This document shows positions 9,332 to 16,684 of a DNA stretch of 39,490 bases, piece by piece. Location of the stretch: NCBI RefSeq assembly GCF_007896895.1, contig NZ_VOGW01000199.1, forward strand, positions 1-39,490, given 5' to 3'. A program made the position numbers and the translations under genes. A model generated the notes under the pieces. That model saw only the letters and a program-made list of their open reading frames with translations, was not told where the DNA came from and did not search any database. The first letter of the stretch is position 1. Each line of letters begins with the position of its first letter. This stretch comes from Streptomyces misionensis. GTDB taxonomy: Bacteria; Actinomycetota; Actinomycetes; Streptomycetales; Streptomycetaceae.

Positions 9332-10723
9332 ATGGCACTCTCCCGTTCGGCACGTGCAGGGGCCGTCGCCACCGCGGCGGTCTCCTTCCTCCTGATCGGC
9401 GCGGCCCCCGCCCCCACCCCGGGCGCTCCCGGCATCGGCGACCCCTACTTCCCGAACCTGGGCAACGGCGGCTTCGACGCCCTGCACTACGACCTCGACC
9501 TCGCCTACGCCCCCGACACCGGCCGGCTGGACGGTCGTACGACCCTCACCGCCCGCGCCACCCAGGCCCTCTCCTCCTTCGACCTGGACCTCCAGCAGCT
9601 GGAGATCACCGAGGTCCGGGTGAACGGCAGACCGGCCGCGTTCAGCCGGGACGGCGACGAGGTGACCGTCACCCCGCGCGGCGCGCTGGCCAAGGGCCGG
9701 CACTTCACCGTGACCGTCACCTACGGCGGCGTGCCCCAGCCCCTCAGCGGCCCCATCGTCTTCGGCTCCAAGTACGGCTGGATGAAGACCGCCGACGGCG
9801 TCTTCGTCGCCTGCGAGCCCAACGCCGCCTCCACCTGGTTCCCGTCCAGCGACCACCCGTCCGACAAGGCCACCTACGACATCCGGATCAAGGCGCCCAA
9901 GGGTCTGACCGGCGTCTCCAACGGCGTGCTGGTCTCGACCCACGACCAGGGCGGCTCGACGTACACCCACTGGCGGGAGTCGCGGCCGATGGCGACCTAT
10001 CTCGCCACCGCCACCATCGGCAGGTTCGACGTCCGCACCGGCCGCACCCCCGGCGGCACCCCGGTCTACGTCGCCATCGACCCGGTGCTGAAGAACGCCA
10101 ACGGCGTCGACGTGTACGCGGTCACCGCCGAGGCCACCGACTACTGGTCGAAGCTCTTCGGGCCGTACCCGTTCGAGGAGACCGGCGCCATCGTGGACGA
10201 CATGCCCGAGGCCGGATTCTCGCTGGAGGTGCAGTCCAAGCCCGCGTACTCGGCCGTGCGCAGCGAGACGACCATCGTGCACGAGCTGGCCCACCAGTGG
10301 TTCGGCGACTCGGTGAGCGTGGCGCAGTGGAAGGACGTCTGGCTCAACGAGGGCTTCGCCACCTACGCCCAGTGGCTGTGGGCCGAGCACCGGGGCACCC
10401 GCTCGGCGCACGACGCCTTCCTCGCCCGGTACGACGCCACGCCCGCCGGCTCCTCCTTCTGGCGGACCAAGGTCGCCGACCCGCAGCGCGACACCATGTT
10501 CGCGTCGGCCGTCTACGACCGCGGCGCCATGACCCTCCAGGTGCTGCGCGAGCGGATCGGCGACAAGGCGTTCTTCGAGCTGCTGCCCGCCTGGACGAAG
10601 CTCCACCGGTACGGCAACGCGGACACCGCCGACTTCATCCGCCTCGCCGAGCGGATCAGCGGGCAGCAGCTCGGCGACCTGTTCGACACCTGGCTGTTCA
10701 CCACAGGTAAACCGACCCTGTGA
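9332..10723 (+). CDS. Secreted M1-family zinc metallopeptidase (short form)
   Basis: A 463-residue peptidase. The N terminus (Arg residues, then AVATAAVSFLLIGAAPAP) is a secretion signal. The gluzincin motif HELAHQW places zinc ligands at His317 and His321 with catalytic Glu318. The third ligand is Glu340 in WLNEGFATY. The usual GAMEN exopeptidase motif is replaced by GFSLEV, keeping Glu299 at the substrate N-terminus position. Tyr in SAVYDRGAM fits the transition-state Tyr. It has only the N-terminal beta domain and the thermolysin-like domain. The large C-terminal helical domain of PepN-type enzymes (about 850 residues) is absent. AAGGGA 6 nt upstream supports the ATG. It follows the peptide importer, so it could supply peptides for uptake (inference). 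Confidence 0.92.
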   Translation: MALSRSARAGAVATAAVSFLLIGAAPAPTPGAPGIGDPYFPNLGNGGFDALHYDLDLAYAPDTGRLDGRTTLTARATQALSSFDLDLQQLEITEVRVNGRPAAFSRDGDEVTVTPRGALAKGRHFTVTVTYGGVPQPLSGPIVFGSKYGWMKTADGVFVACEPNAASTWFPSSDHPSDKATYDIRIKAPKGLTGVSNGVLVSTHDQGGSTYTHWRESRPMATYLATATIGRFDVRTGRTPGGTPVYVAIDPVLKNANGVDVYAVTAEATDYWSKLFGPYPFEETGAIVDDMPEAGFSLEVQSKPAYSAVRSETTIVHELAHQWFGDSVSVAQWKDVWLNEGFATYAQWLWAEHRGTRSAHDAFLARYDATPAGSSFWRTKVADPQRDTMFASAVYDRGAMTLQVLRERIGDKAFFELLPAWTKLHRYGNADTADFIRLAERISGQQLGDLFDTWLFTTGKPTL

Positions 10724-10770
10724 GCCTGGCTTTGTAAGGTGCAGCCCGGGCGACAGGTGAGAATGTCAGG

Positions 10771-11430
10771 GTGCAGCTCCAACAGTTCTTCAGTCCCTCC
10801 GTCCAGCACACGCTTGACGTGATCGGCATCTTCGTCTTCGCGATCTCCGGCGCCCTGCTGGCCGTCCGGAAGAACTTCGACGTCTTCGGCATCGCCGTCC
10901 TCGCCGAGGTCACCGCGCTGGGCGGGGGGCTCTTCCGGGACGTGGTCATCGGGGCCGTGCCCCCGGCGGCCTTCACGGACCTCGGGTACTTCGTGACCCC
11001 GCTGCTCGCCACGCTCGTCGTCTTCTTCCTGCACCCGCACGTGGAGCGCATCCAGACGGCGGTCCTGGTCTTCGACGCGGCCGGCCTCGGCCTGTTCTGC
11101 GTCAGCGGCACGACGAAGGCCTACGGGTACGGCCTCGGCCTGACCGCGTCGGCGACCCTGGGGCTGGCCACCGCCGTCGGCGGCGGTGTGCTGCGCGACG
11201 TCCTCGCCAACGAGGTCCCCTCGCTGCTGCGCTGGGACCGCGACCTGTACGCGGTCCCGGCGATGGTCGGCGCGGGCATGGTGGTGCTGTGCATCCGCTA
11301 CGACGCGCTGACCCCCCTCACCAGTGGGCTCGCGGCCGTCACGGCTTTTGTGCTGCGCCTGCTCGCGATGCGGTACCACTGGCGAGCGCCGCGCGCGTGG
11401 AACCGTCGGTCGACGGTGACCGAGGAGTAG
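10771..11430 (+). CDS. TRIC-like / UPF0126 membrane channel protein
   Basis: A 219-residue membrane protein with two related halves, each carrying a glycine-rich GG-x-x-RD motif: GGGLFRDVVIG near residue 51 and GGGVLRDVLANEVP near residue 137. About seven hydrophobic segments are visible (for example DVIGIFVFAISGALLAV and YAVPAMVGAGMVVLC). This is the pattern of the bacterial trimeric intracellular cation channel family, once called UPF0126 and related to YicG/YadS. Members conduct monovalent cations, and some are proposed to move glycine. GTG 10771 is the start; ribosome-binding pairing is weak, and a TAAGGT box at 10735-10740 is a possible -10. Its 3' end overlaps the convergent esterase by 92 bp. 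Confidence 0.88.
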   Translation: MQLQQFFSPSVQHTLDVIGIFVFAISGALLAVRKNFDVFGIAVLAEVTALGGGLFRDVVIGAVPPAAFTDLGYFVTPLLATLVVFFLHPHVERIQTAVLVFDAAGLGLFCVSGTTKAYGYGLGLTASATLGLATAVGGGVLRDVLANEVPSLLRWDRDLYAVPAMVGAGMVVLCIRYDALTPLTSGLAAVTAFVLRLLAMRYHWRAPRAWNRRSTVTEE

Positions 11431-12718
11431 TCCCCGTCTGTCCCGCGGCGGTGCCGGTGGTACCGGTGGTGCCGGTGGGGGAGCCGGCCTTCCCGTGGGC
11501 CGAGCCGGCGCCGCCGGTCAGCGAACGGTCCGTGCCCGGGGCGTGGTTCTGGCCCATCTGGAGCGTCAGCCAGCGGAACACCGTGGGCACCTGCGGCCGC
11601 CACAGCGCCATGGTGTGACCGCCCGCGCTGCGCGGCAGGAAGACCACGTGCACGGTGGTCGGCGCCTTGGCGACCGACTCCAGCGCCATGCCCGCCTCGT
11701 AGCCGTCGCCGGACTCGCCGGAGGCGTAGAGGGCGACCGGCGGCGGCACGGCCGCCTTCTTCAGCAGCAGGAACGGGTTGTTCTCCGCGCGCAGCGCGGG
11801 GGTCTGCGCGGCCAGCGAGTTGCGCTCGCCGATCGGGTCGTTGTAGCCGGACATGCTCACCGCGGCCCGGTACCGGTCGGGGTGCGCCACGGCCAGCTTG
11901 ACCGCGCAGTGCGCGCCCGCCGAGTAACCGGCCACGGCCCAGCCCTGCGGCGCCGGCTGGGCGCGGAAGTTGTCCATGACCATCTTCGGCACGTCGATGC
12001 TGAGCCAGGTGTCGGCGTTGACCTGTCCCGGGATGTTGGCGCAGCCGGTGTCCACGCCGGCCAGCAGGTTGGTGCGCGGGGCGACCAGGATGAAGGGCGC
12101 CACCCGGCCGCTGCGCATCAGCGGCAGCAACTGCTCGTGGGTCTTCATCGAGCCGAACCAGGCCTTCGCCGAGCCGGGGTAACCGGGCAGCAGCTCGACC
12201 ACCGGGAACTTCTTGTGGCGGTAGGCCGGCTCGTCGTACTGCGGCGGCAGCCAGACGTAGACCTCGGCGTTCACCCCGGAGACGCGGCCCTTGAGCTGGG
12301 TGACGCGCACCCCGCCGGCCGCGCGCATACCGGGCCCGGAGGCCGCCGCGAAGGTCTGCTTGACCGGGGGCAACCGCTTCACCGCTATGCCGCCGGTGCC
12401 GTCGCGGCCGAGGTCGGCGGCCTGCTGGACGTGGTTGCCGGTGCCGAAGAGGTCGGCCCAGTTGTCGTACAGGTTGTTCTGGTTGTTCACCAGCACGAAG
12501 ACCAGCGTGACGGCCGTACCCTGGGCGAACAGCAGCATCAGCACCCGGGTCGCGACGCGCAGGGGCTTGGGCCCGCGGGTGCGCGACCACAGCGCGAGCG
12601 GCAGTATGAGGGCGACCACGGCCAGCACGACGGTCGTGTAGAGGAACGGAGTCCCGGTGAGGCTCATGCCCTCATAGAGGGGAAACGGGGGCTTGGGGTT
12701 ACGGACGTGTCCGGACAC
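11339..12718 (-). CDS. Membrane-anchored alpha/beta-hydrolase (esterase/antigen 85-like)
   Basis: Up to 459 residues on the minus strand. Two or three N-terminal hydrophobic segments (FLYTTVVLAVVALILPLAL, VLMLLFAQGTAVTLVFVLV) anchor it. The remainder is an esterase-D/Ag85-type hydrolase with VVELLPGYPGS, the nucleophile elbow GYSAG at Ser266, and SAGGHTMALWR near the end with the likely catalytic His. This type acts outside the membrane on acyl esters; the substrate is unknown. The C-terminal 60 residues are Gly/Thr/Ser-rich, including a TGT repeat, and look disordered. GTG 12718 gives the longest form; ATG 12667 (MSLTGTPFL) is an equally likely start just before the first membrane helix. The tail overlaps the 3' end of the convergent channel gene by 92 bp. 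Confidence 0.85.
   Translation of the reverse strand: MSGHVRNPKPPFPLYEGMSLTGTPFLYTTVVLAVVALILPLALWSRTRGPKPLRVATRVLMLLFAQGTAVTLVFVLVNNQNNLYDNWADLFGTGNHVQQAADLGRDGTGGIAVKRLPPVKQTFAAASGPGMRAAGGVRVTQLKGRVSGVNAEVYVWLPPQYDEPAYRHKKFPVVELLPGYPGSAKAWFGSMKTHEQLLPLMRSGRVAPFILVAPRTNLLAGVDTGCANIPGQVNADTWLSIDVPKMVMDNFRAQPAPQGWAVAGYSAGAHCAVKLAVAHPDRYRAAVSMSGYNDPIGERNSLAAQTPALRAENNPFLLLKKAAVPPPVALYASGESGDGYEAGMALESVAKAPTTVHVVFLPRSAGGHTMALWRPQVPTVFRWLTLQMGQNHAPGTDRSLTGGAGSAHGKAGSPTGTTGTTGTAAGQTGTTPRSPSTDGSTRAALASGTASRAGAAQKP
11450..11476. repeat. Three tandem 9-bp units in the esterase tail
   Basis: GGTGCCGGT, GGTACCGGT and GGTGCCGGT follow directly after each other. On the minus strand they encode the TGTTGTTGT run of the esterase tail. 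Confidence 0.8.
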
Positions 12719-12784
12719 TTACCGAGAAATTGCCGGAACCTCACCCGGGAGCCTGAAAAGCTACCGCTTAGTAATTTCCTGTTG

Positions 12785-12797
12785 TACCGTTCAGCCA
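12785..12797 (+). promoter_or_regulatory. Leaderless-type promoter of the thioesterase gene
   Basis: TACCGT at 12785-12790 occupies -12 to -7 relative to the A of ATG 12797. No Shine-Dalgarno sequence is present upstream of the ATG. Together these fit a leaderless mRNA. No clear -35 was seen. Confidence 0.5.
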
Positions 12798-13657
12798 TGT
12801 CAGACGCAGCTTCCGCAGCAGCCGCACGGGCTCTGATCGGCGACAGCGAGTTCGACCGCGACACCGCCGTCTTCCGCCGCGAGGAGGGGGTCTACGACCT
12901 CGAACTCTCGGCCGGCTGGACCATCCTCGGCGCCGTCAACGGCGGTTACCTGCTGGCCGTGCTCGGCCGGGCCCTCGGGGACGCCCTCCCGCACCCCGAC
13001 CCCTTCACCATCTCCGCGCACTACCTGACCGCCTCGCGGCCGGGCAAGGCCGTCGTCCGCACCCGGACGGTGCGCACCGGACGCACCCTCTCCACCGGTC
13101 AGGCCTCGCTCTTCCAGTACGACGAGGAGGGCGACGAGGTCGAACGCATCCGCGTCCTCGCCTCCTACGGCGACCTCGCCGGCCTGCCCGACGACGTCCG
13201 CACGACCGCGACGCCGCCCCCGATCCCGCCCCTGGAGCAGTGCTTCGGGCCCGAGGACGGCCCCGACCCGCTCCAGGGCGGCTCCGCCATCGCCGGCCGG
13301 CTGATGCTCAAGCTGGACCCCGCGACCCTCGGCTGGGCGCTCGGGCAGCCCTCGGGCAAGGGCGAGATGCGCGCCTGGTTCGGCCTGGCCGACGGACGCG
13401 ACGCCGATCCGCTCTCCCTGCTGCTCGCGGTGGACGCCCTGCCGCCCACCGCCTTCGAGATGGGCCTGCAGGGCTGGGTGCCCACGGTCGAGCTGACGGT
13501 CCACGTCCGGCAGCGCCCGGCCCCCGGCCCGCTGCGGGTGTCGATCAGCACCCGCAACCTGGCCGGCGGCTTCCTGGAGGAGGACGCCGAGGTCTGGGAC
13601 AGCGCGGACCGGCTGGTCGCCCAGTCCCGGCAGCTCGCCCGGGTCAGGCTCGGCTGA
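12797..13657 (+). CDS. Acyl-CoA thioesterase-like protein (double hotdog fold)
   Basis: A 286-residue protein of the TesB-like/acyl-CoA thioesterase family. It has two halves consistent with tandem hotdog folds. The N-terminal half contains GAVNGGYLLAVLGRAL, the helix of the first hotdog, followed by FTISAHYLTASRPGKAVVRTRTVRTGRT, typical of thioesterases (HYL...R). The C-terminal half has WVPTVELTVHVRQRP and the final DRLVAQSRQLARVR strand. Such enzymes hydrolyse acyl-CoA; substrate length cannot be read from sequence. ATG 12797 begins MSDAASAAAARALIGDSEF with no ribosome-binding site. It is divergent from the esterase and overlaps the convergent DinB-like gene by 14 bp at the 3' end. Confidence 0.82.
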   Translation: MSDAASAAAARALIGDSEFDRDTAVFRREEGVYDLELSAGWTILGAVNGGYLLAVLGRALGDALPHPDPFTISAHYLTASRPGKAVVRTRTVRTGRTLSTGQASLFQYDEEGDEVERIRVLASYGDLAGLPDDVRTTATPPPIPPLEQCFGPEDGPDPLQGGSAIAGRLMLKLDPATLGWALGQPSGKGEMRAWFGLADGRDADPLSLLLAVDALPPTAFEMGLQGWVPTVELTVHVRQRPAPGPLRVSISTRNLAGGFLEEDAEVWDSADRLVAQSRQLARVRLG

Positions 13658-14243
13658 GCGGGGCGCGGCCCAGCCAGGCCGCCAGCAGCTCGTAGGGGCC
13701 CGCGCCCTCGGGAGCCTCGCGGCGGGCGCCGAACGGCGTCCGCTCGTCCCGGGGGCGCGAGTCCGGCAGCACCCGGCGGGCCGTCGCGAGGGCGAACTCG
13801 GCCGGCTCCCGGTCGAGCGGGAGCGGGTGGCCGAGCGCCTCGGACAGGTCCCAGGTGTGGGTGACCAGCTCCATCACGTAACCGGACAGGGCCGCGTGCC
13901 CGGGGAGCGACTCGCCCCAGGGCACCGTCACCGGCGTGGTCATCCGCTCGTCGCTCTCCCACGCCTTCAGCACCCGGACGCGCACCTCGTCGTAGGCGGC
14001 CGGCCAGCCGTCGTCCGGCACGCCCTCGGCGACCGCCTCGACGGCCGGTCCGTCACCGCCCTCCCCGACGATCGCGATCCGCCGGGTGCCGCCGACGACA
14101 TGGCTCAGCAGGGCCCGTACGTCGAACTCGGCGCAGGGGGTGGGCCGGGTGAGGTCCTCGGGGCGCACCGCCGCGATGACCGCCGCCGCCTGCTCGGTGG
14201 CGCGGGTGTAGACGGGGCGGGGGTCGGTGAAACCGGTGGTCAT
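13644..14243 (-). CDS. TIGR03086-family metal-binding protein (DinB/mycothiol-transferase-like)
   Basis: A 199-residue minus-strand protein. It opens MTTGFTDPRPVYTRATEQAAAVIAAVRPEDL and contains TPCAEFDVRALLSHVVGG and LSGYVMELVTHTWDL. These are the conserved TP-C-x-EWDV-like helix and the HTWD motif that carry metal-binding histidines in the TIGR03086/maleylpyruvate isomerase N-terminal domain family. The family fold is a four-helix DinB bundle, and several actinobacterial members use mycothiol. The exact reaction is unknown. ATG 14243 has an AGAGGAA ribosome-binding site about 7 nt upstream. It is divergent from the WYL regulator, which probably controls it (inference from arrangement). Confidence 0.83.
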   Translation of the reverse strand: MTTGFTDPRPVYTRATEQAAAVIAAVRPEDLTRPTPCAEFDVRALLSHVVGGTRRIAIVGEGGDGPAVEAVAEGVPDDGWPAAYDEVRVRVLKAWESDERMTTPVTVPWGESLPGHAALSGYVMELVTHTWDLSEALGHPLPLDREPAEFALATARRVLPDSRPRDERTPFGARREAPEGAGPYELLAAWLGRAPLSRA

Positions 14244-14288
14244 GGCGTTCCTCTCGTAAGCCGTTGCGGGACGAGGGTGCGCCGATAA

Positions 14289-14297
14289 CCTGACAGG
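14289..14297. promoter_or_regulatory. Candidate operator CCTGACAGG between divergent genes
   Basis: CCTG-A-CAGG is a 9-bp palindrome centred between the DinB-like gene and the WYL regulator. It partly overlaps a TAACCT box (14286-14291), and a related TCA half-site follows at about 14301. Position and symmetry suggest a site for the adjacent regulator. Confidence 0.4.
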
Positions 14298-14345
14298 ATC
14301 CGTCAACATTTGCGAGCCGTTCGTGCGCGCGCGATGCTGGCCCGC

Positions 14346-15308
14346 GTGAAGTCCGACCGACTGCTGTCGATCCTGCTGCTCCTCCAGACCCGGGGCCGGG
14401 TGCCCGCGCGCGAACTCGCCGACCGGCTGGAGGTGTCGGTGCGCACCGTCTACCGGGACATCGAGGCGCTGTCGGCGTCCGGCGTCCCGGTCTACGCCGA
14501 GCGCGGACGGCACGGCGGCATCGAACTCCTGGCCGGCTTCCGCACCGACGTCACCGGGCTGACCGCCGACGAGTCCCGCGCCCTGTTCGTGCTGGCCGCC
14601 CAGGGCGCCCATGCCGCGCTCGGCCTCGACGCGGCCCTCGGCTCGGCCCTGCGCAAGGTGATGGCCGCGCTGCCCGCGCCGCACCGGCCCGCCGCCGAGG
14701 TGACCAGCCGCCGCATCCTGGTCGACGCCACCCGCTGGAAGAGCGGCCCGCGCCAGGCCGCCGACCTGGAGGTCCTCCAGGACGCCGTGTTCGGCGACCG
14801 GCGCCTCGCGCTGCGCTACCGGCACAGCGGGCAGCGGGAGCCGCGGGCGTACACCGTGGACCCGTACGGCCTGGTCGCCAAGGCGGGGGTCTGGTACCTG
14901 GTCGCCGACACCCGCGGCCGGCCCCGGCTGTTCCGCGCCGACCGGGTCCGCTCGGCCCGTCTCCTCGACGATCCCGTACGGCGCCGGCCGGGCGTCGAAC
15001 TCGCGGACGTCTGGGAGGAGTTGCGCCGCCAGGTGGAGGAGCGGCCGGGCGGGATCGAGGTCACGGTACGGGTGCGGCGGGAGCGGCTCGACATGTTCCG
15101 CCGGATGGCCGCGGCCGACCTCGCCGAACCGCCCGAGGACGACGGCGAGGGCGACTGGGTCACCGCCCGGCTGACCTACCCGGTGCTGCGGGCCGTGCGC
15201 CAACTCCTCGCCTTCTCCGACCAGGTGGAGATCCTGGACCCGCCCGAGGCGCGCGCGGAACTGCTCGACGGGGTGCGCGCGGTCGGCGCGCTGTACGAAC
15301 GGGCCTGA
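14346..15308 (+). CDS. HTH/WYL-domain transcriptional regulator (YafY type)
   Basis: A 320-residue regulator from GTG 14346 (VKSDRLLSILLLLQTRGRVPA). An in-frame ATG at 14334 would add four residues; neither has a Shine-Dalgarno sequence. The N terminus is a DeoR-like winged helix (ELADRLEVSVRTVYRDIEALSASGVPVYAERGRHGG). The middle holds the WYL domain: RRLALRYRHSGQREPRAYTVDPYGLVAKAGVWYLVADTRGRPRLFRADRV, with WYL at VWYLVA. A C-terminal WCX extension (YPVLRAVRQLLAFSDQVEILDP) completes it. WYL proteins bind ligands such as single-stranded nucleic acid or small molecules and regulate neighbours. It is divergent from the DinB-like gene, a common arrangement in actinobacteria, and ends 13 bp from the convergent TetR gene. 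Confidence 0.9.
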   Translation: MKSDRLLSILLLLQTRGRVPARELADRLEVSVRTVYRDIEALSASGVPVYAERGRHGGIELLAGFRTDVTGLTADESRALFVLAAQGAHAALGLDAALGSALRKVMAALPAPHRPAAEVTSRRILVDATRWKSGPRQAADLEVLQDAVFGDRRLALRYRHSGQREPRAYTVDPYGLVAKAGVWYLVADTRGRPRLFRADRVRSARLLDDPVRRRPGVELADVWEELRRQVEERPGGIEVTVRVRRERLDMFRRMAAADLAEPPEDDGEGDWVTARLTYPVLRAVRQLLAFSDQVEILDPPEARAELLDGVRAVGALYERA

Positions 15309-15321
15309 GCGGCCCGGGAGT

Positions 15322-15948
15322 TCAGTCCAGCCAGTGGTCGCGGCCGATGGTGATGAGCCGCAGCTGCCGGGTGGCCCGCAGGGTCACCCGCTCCCGCTCC
15401 TCGGCCGGACCCTCCAGCGCCTCCAGGAACAGGGAGGCGGTGATCAGCATCTGGTCGACGTAGAGGTGCGCGAGCATCAGCACGTCCGCGTCGCTCCAGC
15501 CCTCCGTCTGGGGGTCCTTGGCCAGCTCGGCCTTCACCTCCTCGGCGAACCGGTCCAGCTGGTCGCCGATGGCCCGGCGCACCGGCTGCACCCCGCCGTT
15601 GCGCTCGCGGGCGATGAACCGTACGTGCGCGGGGTGCGCGGCCACGTAGTCGGCGATCAGCTCGATGCCGCGCGCGATGCGCTCCTCGCTGTCGCCGGTC
15701 GTCGCCACCGTCTCGCGCACCATCGGGTGCAGGCTGCCCAGCGCCTCGTCGACCAGGGCGACACCGAGGTCGGCGATCGAGCGGAAGTGCCGGTAGAAGG
15801 CGGTGGGGGCGAGGCCGACGGCCCGGGTGACCTCGCGCAGGCCCAGGCTGCTCAGGCTCTGCTCCGCCAGCAGCGCGAGCGCCGCGTCGAGGAACGCCTG
15901 CCGGGTCTTCTGCTTCTGCGCCTGCCGGATGCCGAGGGTGTGACTCAT
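15322..15948 (-). CDS. TetR-family repressor (FabR/fatty-acid-type)
   Basis: A 208-residue minus-strand TetR regulator. The N-terminal helix-turn-helix reads RQAFLDAALALLAEQSLSSLGLREVTRAVGLAPTAFYRHFRSIADLG. The C-terminal ligand domain contains VRFIARERNGGVQPVRRAI and YVDQMLITASLFLEAL. The HTH wording APTAFYRHFRS and the RERNG segment resemble the FabR/DesT subgroup, which senses acyl-CoA pools and controls fatty acid desaturation. That assignment is inferred, since no desaturase is nearby. ATG 15948 is clear. It is divergent from two small membrane-protein genes, and three copies of ACAACTGTT lie in the gap, so it probably represses itself and those genes. Confidence 0.88.
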   Translation of the reverse strand: MSHTLGIRQAQKQKTRQAFLDAALALLAEQSLSSLGLREVTRAVGLAPTAFYRHFRSIADLGVALVDEALGSLHPMVRETVATTGDSEERIARGIELIADYVAAHPAHVRFIARERNGGVQPVRRAIGDQLDRFAEEVKAELAKDPQTEGWSDADVLMLAHLYVDQMLITASLFLEALEGPAEERERVTLRATRQLRLITIGRDHWLD

Positions 15949-15959
15949 GTCATCCAGTT

Positions 15960-16036
15960 AACAACTGTTCTCTGGAATTGAAAAGCCGTCGGACGGGTTA
16001 TGCTGAAGTCAGTGAACAACTGTTACTACAACTGTT
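15960..16036. promoter_or_regulatory. Triple operator around a divergent promoter
   Basis: The palindromic core AACAACTGTT occurs at 15960-15969 and 16015-16024, and as TACAACTGTT at 16027-16036. The last two also form an outer inverted repeat, TGAACA (16013-16018, with T/G at its edge) against TGTTCA (16033-16038). Between the first and second copies lies a plausible plus-strand promoter, TTGAAA (15978-15983), 15 bp, TATGCT (15999-16004). The sites therefore bracket the promoter, as expected for repression by the adjacent TetR protein. Confidence 0.65.
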
Positions 16037-16094
16037 CACCGAGACTTCACAGAGACCGGAACGCGAGGCATCCCAGAGGGGGGACCCGATTCCC

Positions 16095-16262
16095 ATGCTG
16101 TTCCTCGTCGCCGCATTCATGCTGCTCGGTGTGGTGCTGGGCACCGTGGCCCACGCACCGCTGACCGTCACCGGCGCGCTGGCCGCCGTCATCGCCGTCT
16201 GGCTCGGCGTCTTCGCCGTCCGCGAGCGTCTCGGCCGCCGCCGCCACACCTCGGCCGACTGA
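16095..16262 (+). CDS. Small hypothetical membrane protein
   Basis: A 55-residue protein from ATG 16095, preceded by a strong AGAGGGGGGA ribosome-binding site about 10 nt away. It is almost entirely two hydrophobic segments (MLFLVAAFMLLGVVLGTVA and VTGALAAVIAVWLGVFAV) followed by a basic tail RERLGRRRHTSAD that should stay in the cytoplasm. I do not recognise a family. It is the first gene transcribed away from the TetR repressor, with the DUF4190 gene 34 bp downstream, so both are likely repressor targets. A longer frame begins upstream at 15978 but would run through the operator sites and lacks a ribosome-binding site, so I reject it. Confidence 0.7.
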   Translation: MLFLVAAFMLLGVVLGTVAHAPLTVTGALAAVIAVWLGVFAVRERLGRRRHTSAD

Positions 16263-16296
16263 CCGTCCGACGACCACCATCGGGAGCTCGAGCACC

Positions 16297-16575
16297 ATGC
16301 AACTCACCGCACCGGCCACGAGCCGCGCCAAGGCCCCGGCCCGCACCCGCGACGCCGACGGCATGGCCGTCGCGTCCTTCATCCTCGGCCTGCTCGGCCT
16401 GCTCGTGCTGAACCTCTTCCTCGGCCCGGTCGCCATCGTCCTGGCCGCCGTCTCCCTGTGGCGTGGCACCGCCCGCCGGGGCCGCGCCTACCTGGGCCTC
16501 GCCCTGGGCGTCGCCGACCTCGCGGTCCTGCTGGCGGCGATGCAGATGTCGCACACGGTGTCCTGGAGCCTGTGA
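16297..16575 (+). CDS. DUF4190-domain membrane protein
   Basis: A 92-residue protein with a short Arg/Lys/Thr-rich N terminus, then GMAVASFILGLLGLLVLNLFLGPVAIVLAAVSLW and GRAYLGLALGVADLAVLLAAMQM. The GMAVASFILG start of the first membrane helix and the RRGRAYLGLALG loop are the DUF4190 signature. Function is unknown; DUF4190 proteins are small two-helix membrane proteins frequent in actinobacteria. GGGAG lies about 10 nt before ATG 16297. It follows the 55-residue membrane protein by 34 bp and is probably in the same unit under the TetR repressor. Confidence 0.82.
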   Translation: MQLTAPATSRAKAPARTRDADGMAVASFILGLLGLLVLNLFLGPVAIVLAAVSLWRGTARRGRAYLGLALGVADLAVLLAAMQMSHTVSWSL

Positions 16576-16669
16576 CGCGGCCGGAGCCCGCCGGGCGGGC
16601 GGCGGCCGCCGTGCCGCCGCGGCCCCGCCGCCACGTCCGGCCGCGCCGGGGTGCGCCGGCCGGTCAAAG

Positions 16670-16675
16670 TAGACT
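16670..16675 (+). promoter_or_regulatory. -10 box before the cysteine desulfurase
   Basis: TAGACT fits TANNNT and predicts transcription start at about 16682, three bases before ATG 16685. No Shine-Dalgarno sequence is present. This fits a leaderless or nearly leaderless mRNA. Confidence 0.45.
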
Positions 16676-16684
16676 CTGCACACC

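Noticed and set aside
11339..11560. Frameshift suspected in the esterase C-terminal tail
   Set aside because: The tail is continuous Gly/Thr/Ser-rich low complexity built from tandem repeats, which fits a natural disordered tail. Nothing points to a specific frame change; comparison with relatives would settle it.
15978..16094. Upstream extension of the 55-residue membrane protein
   Set aside because: The longer frame would include the operators and the promoter and has no ribosome-binding site, while ATG 16095 has a strong one.
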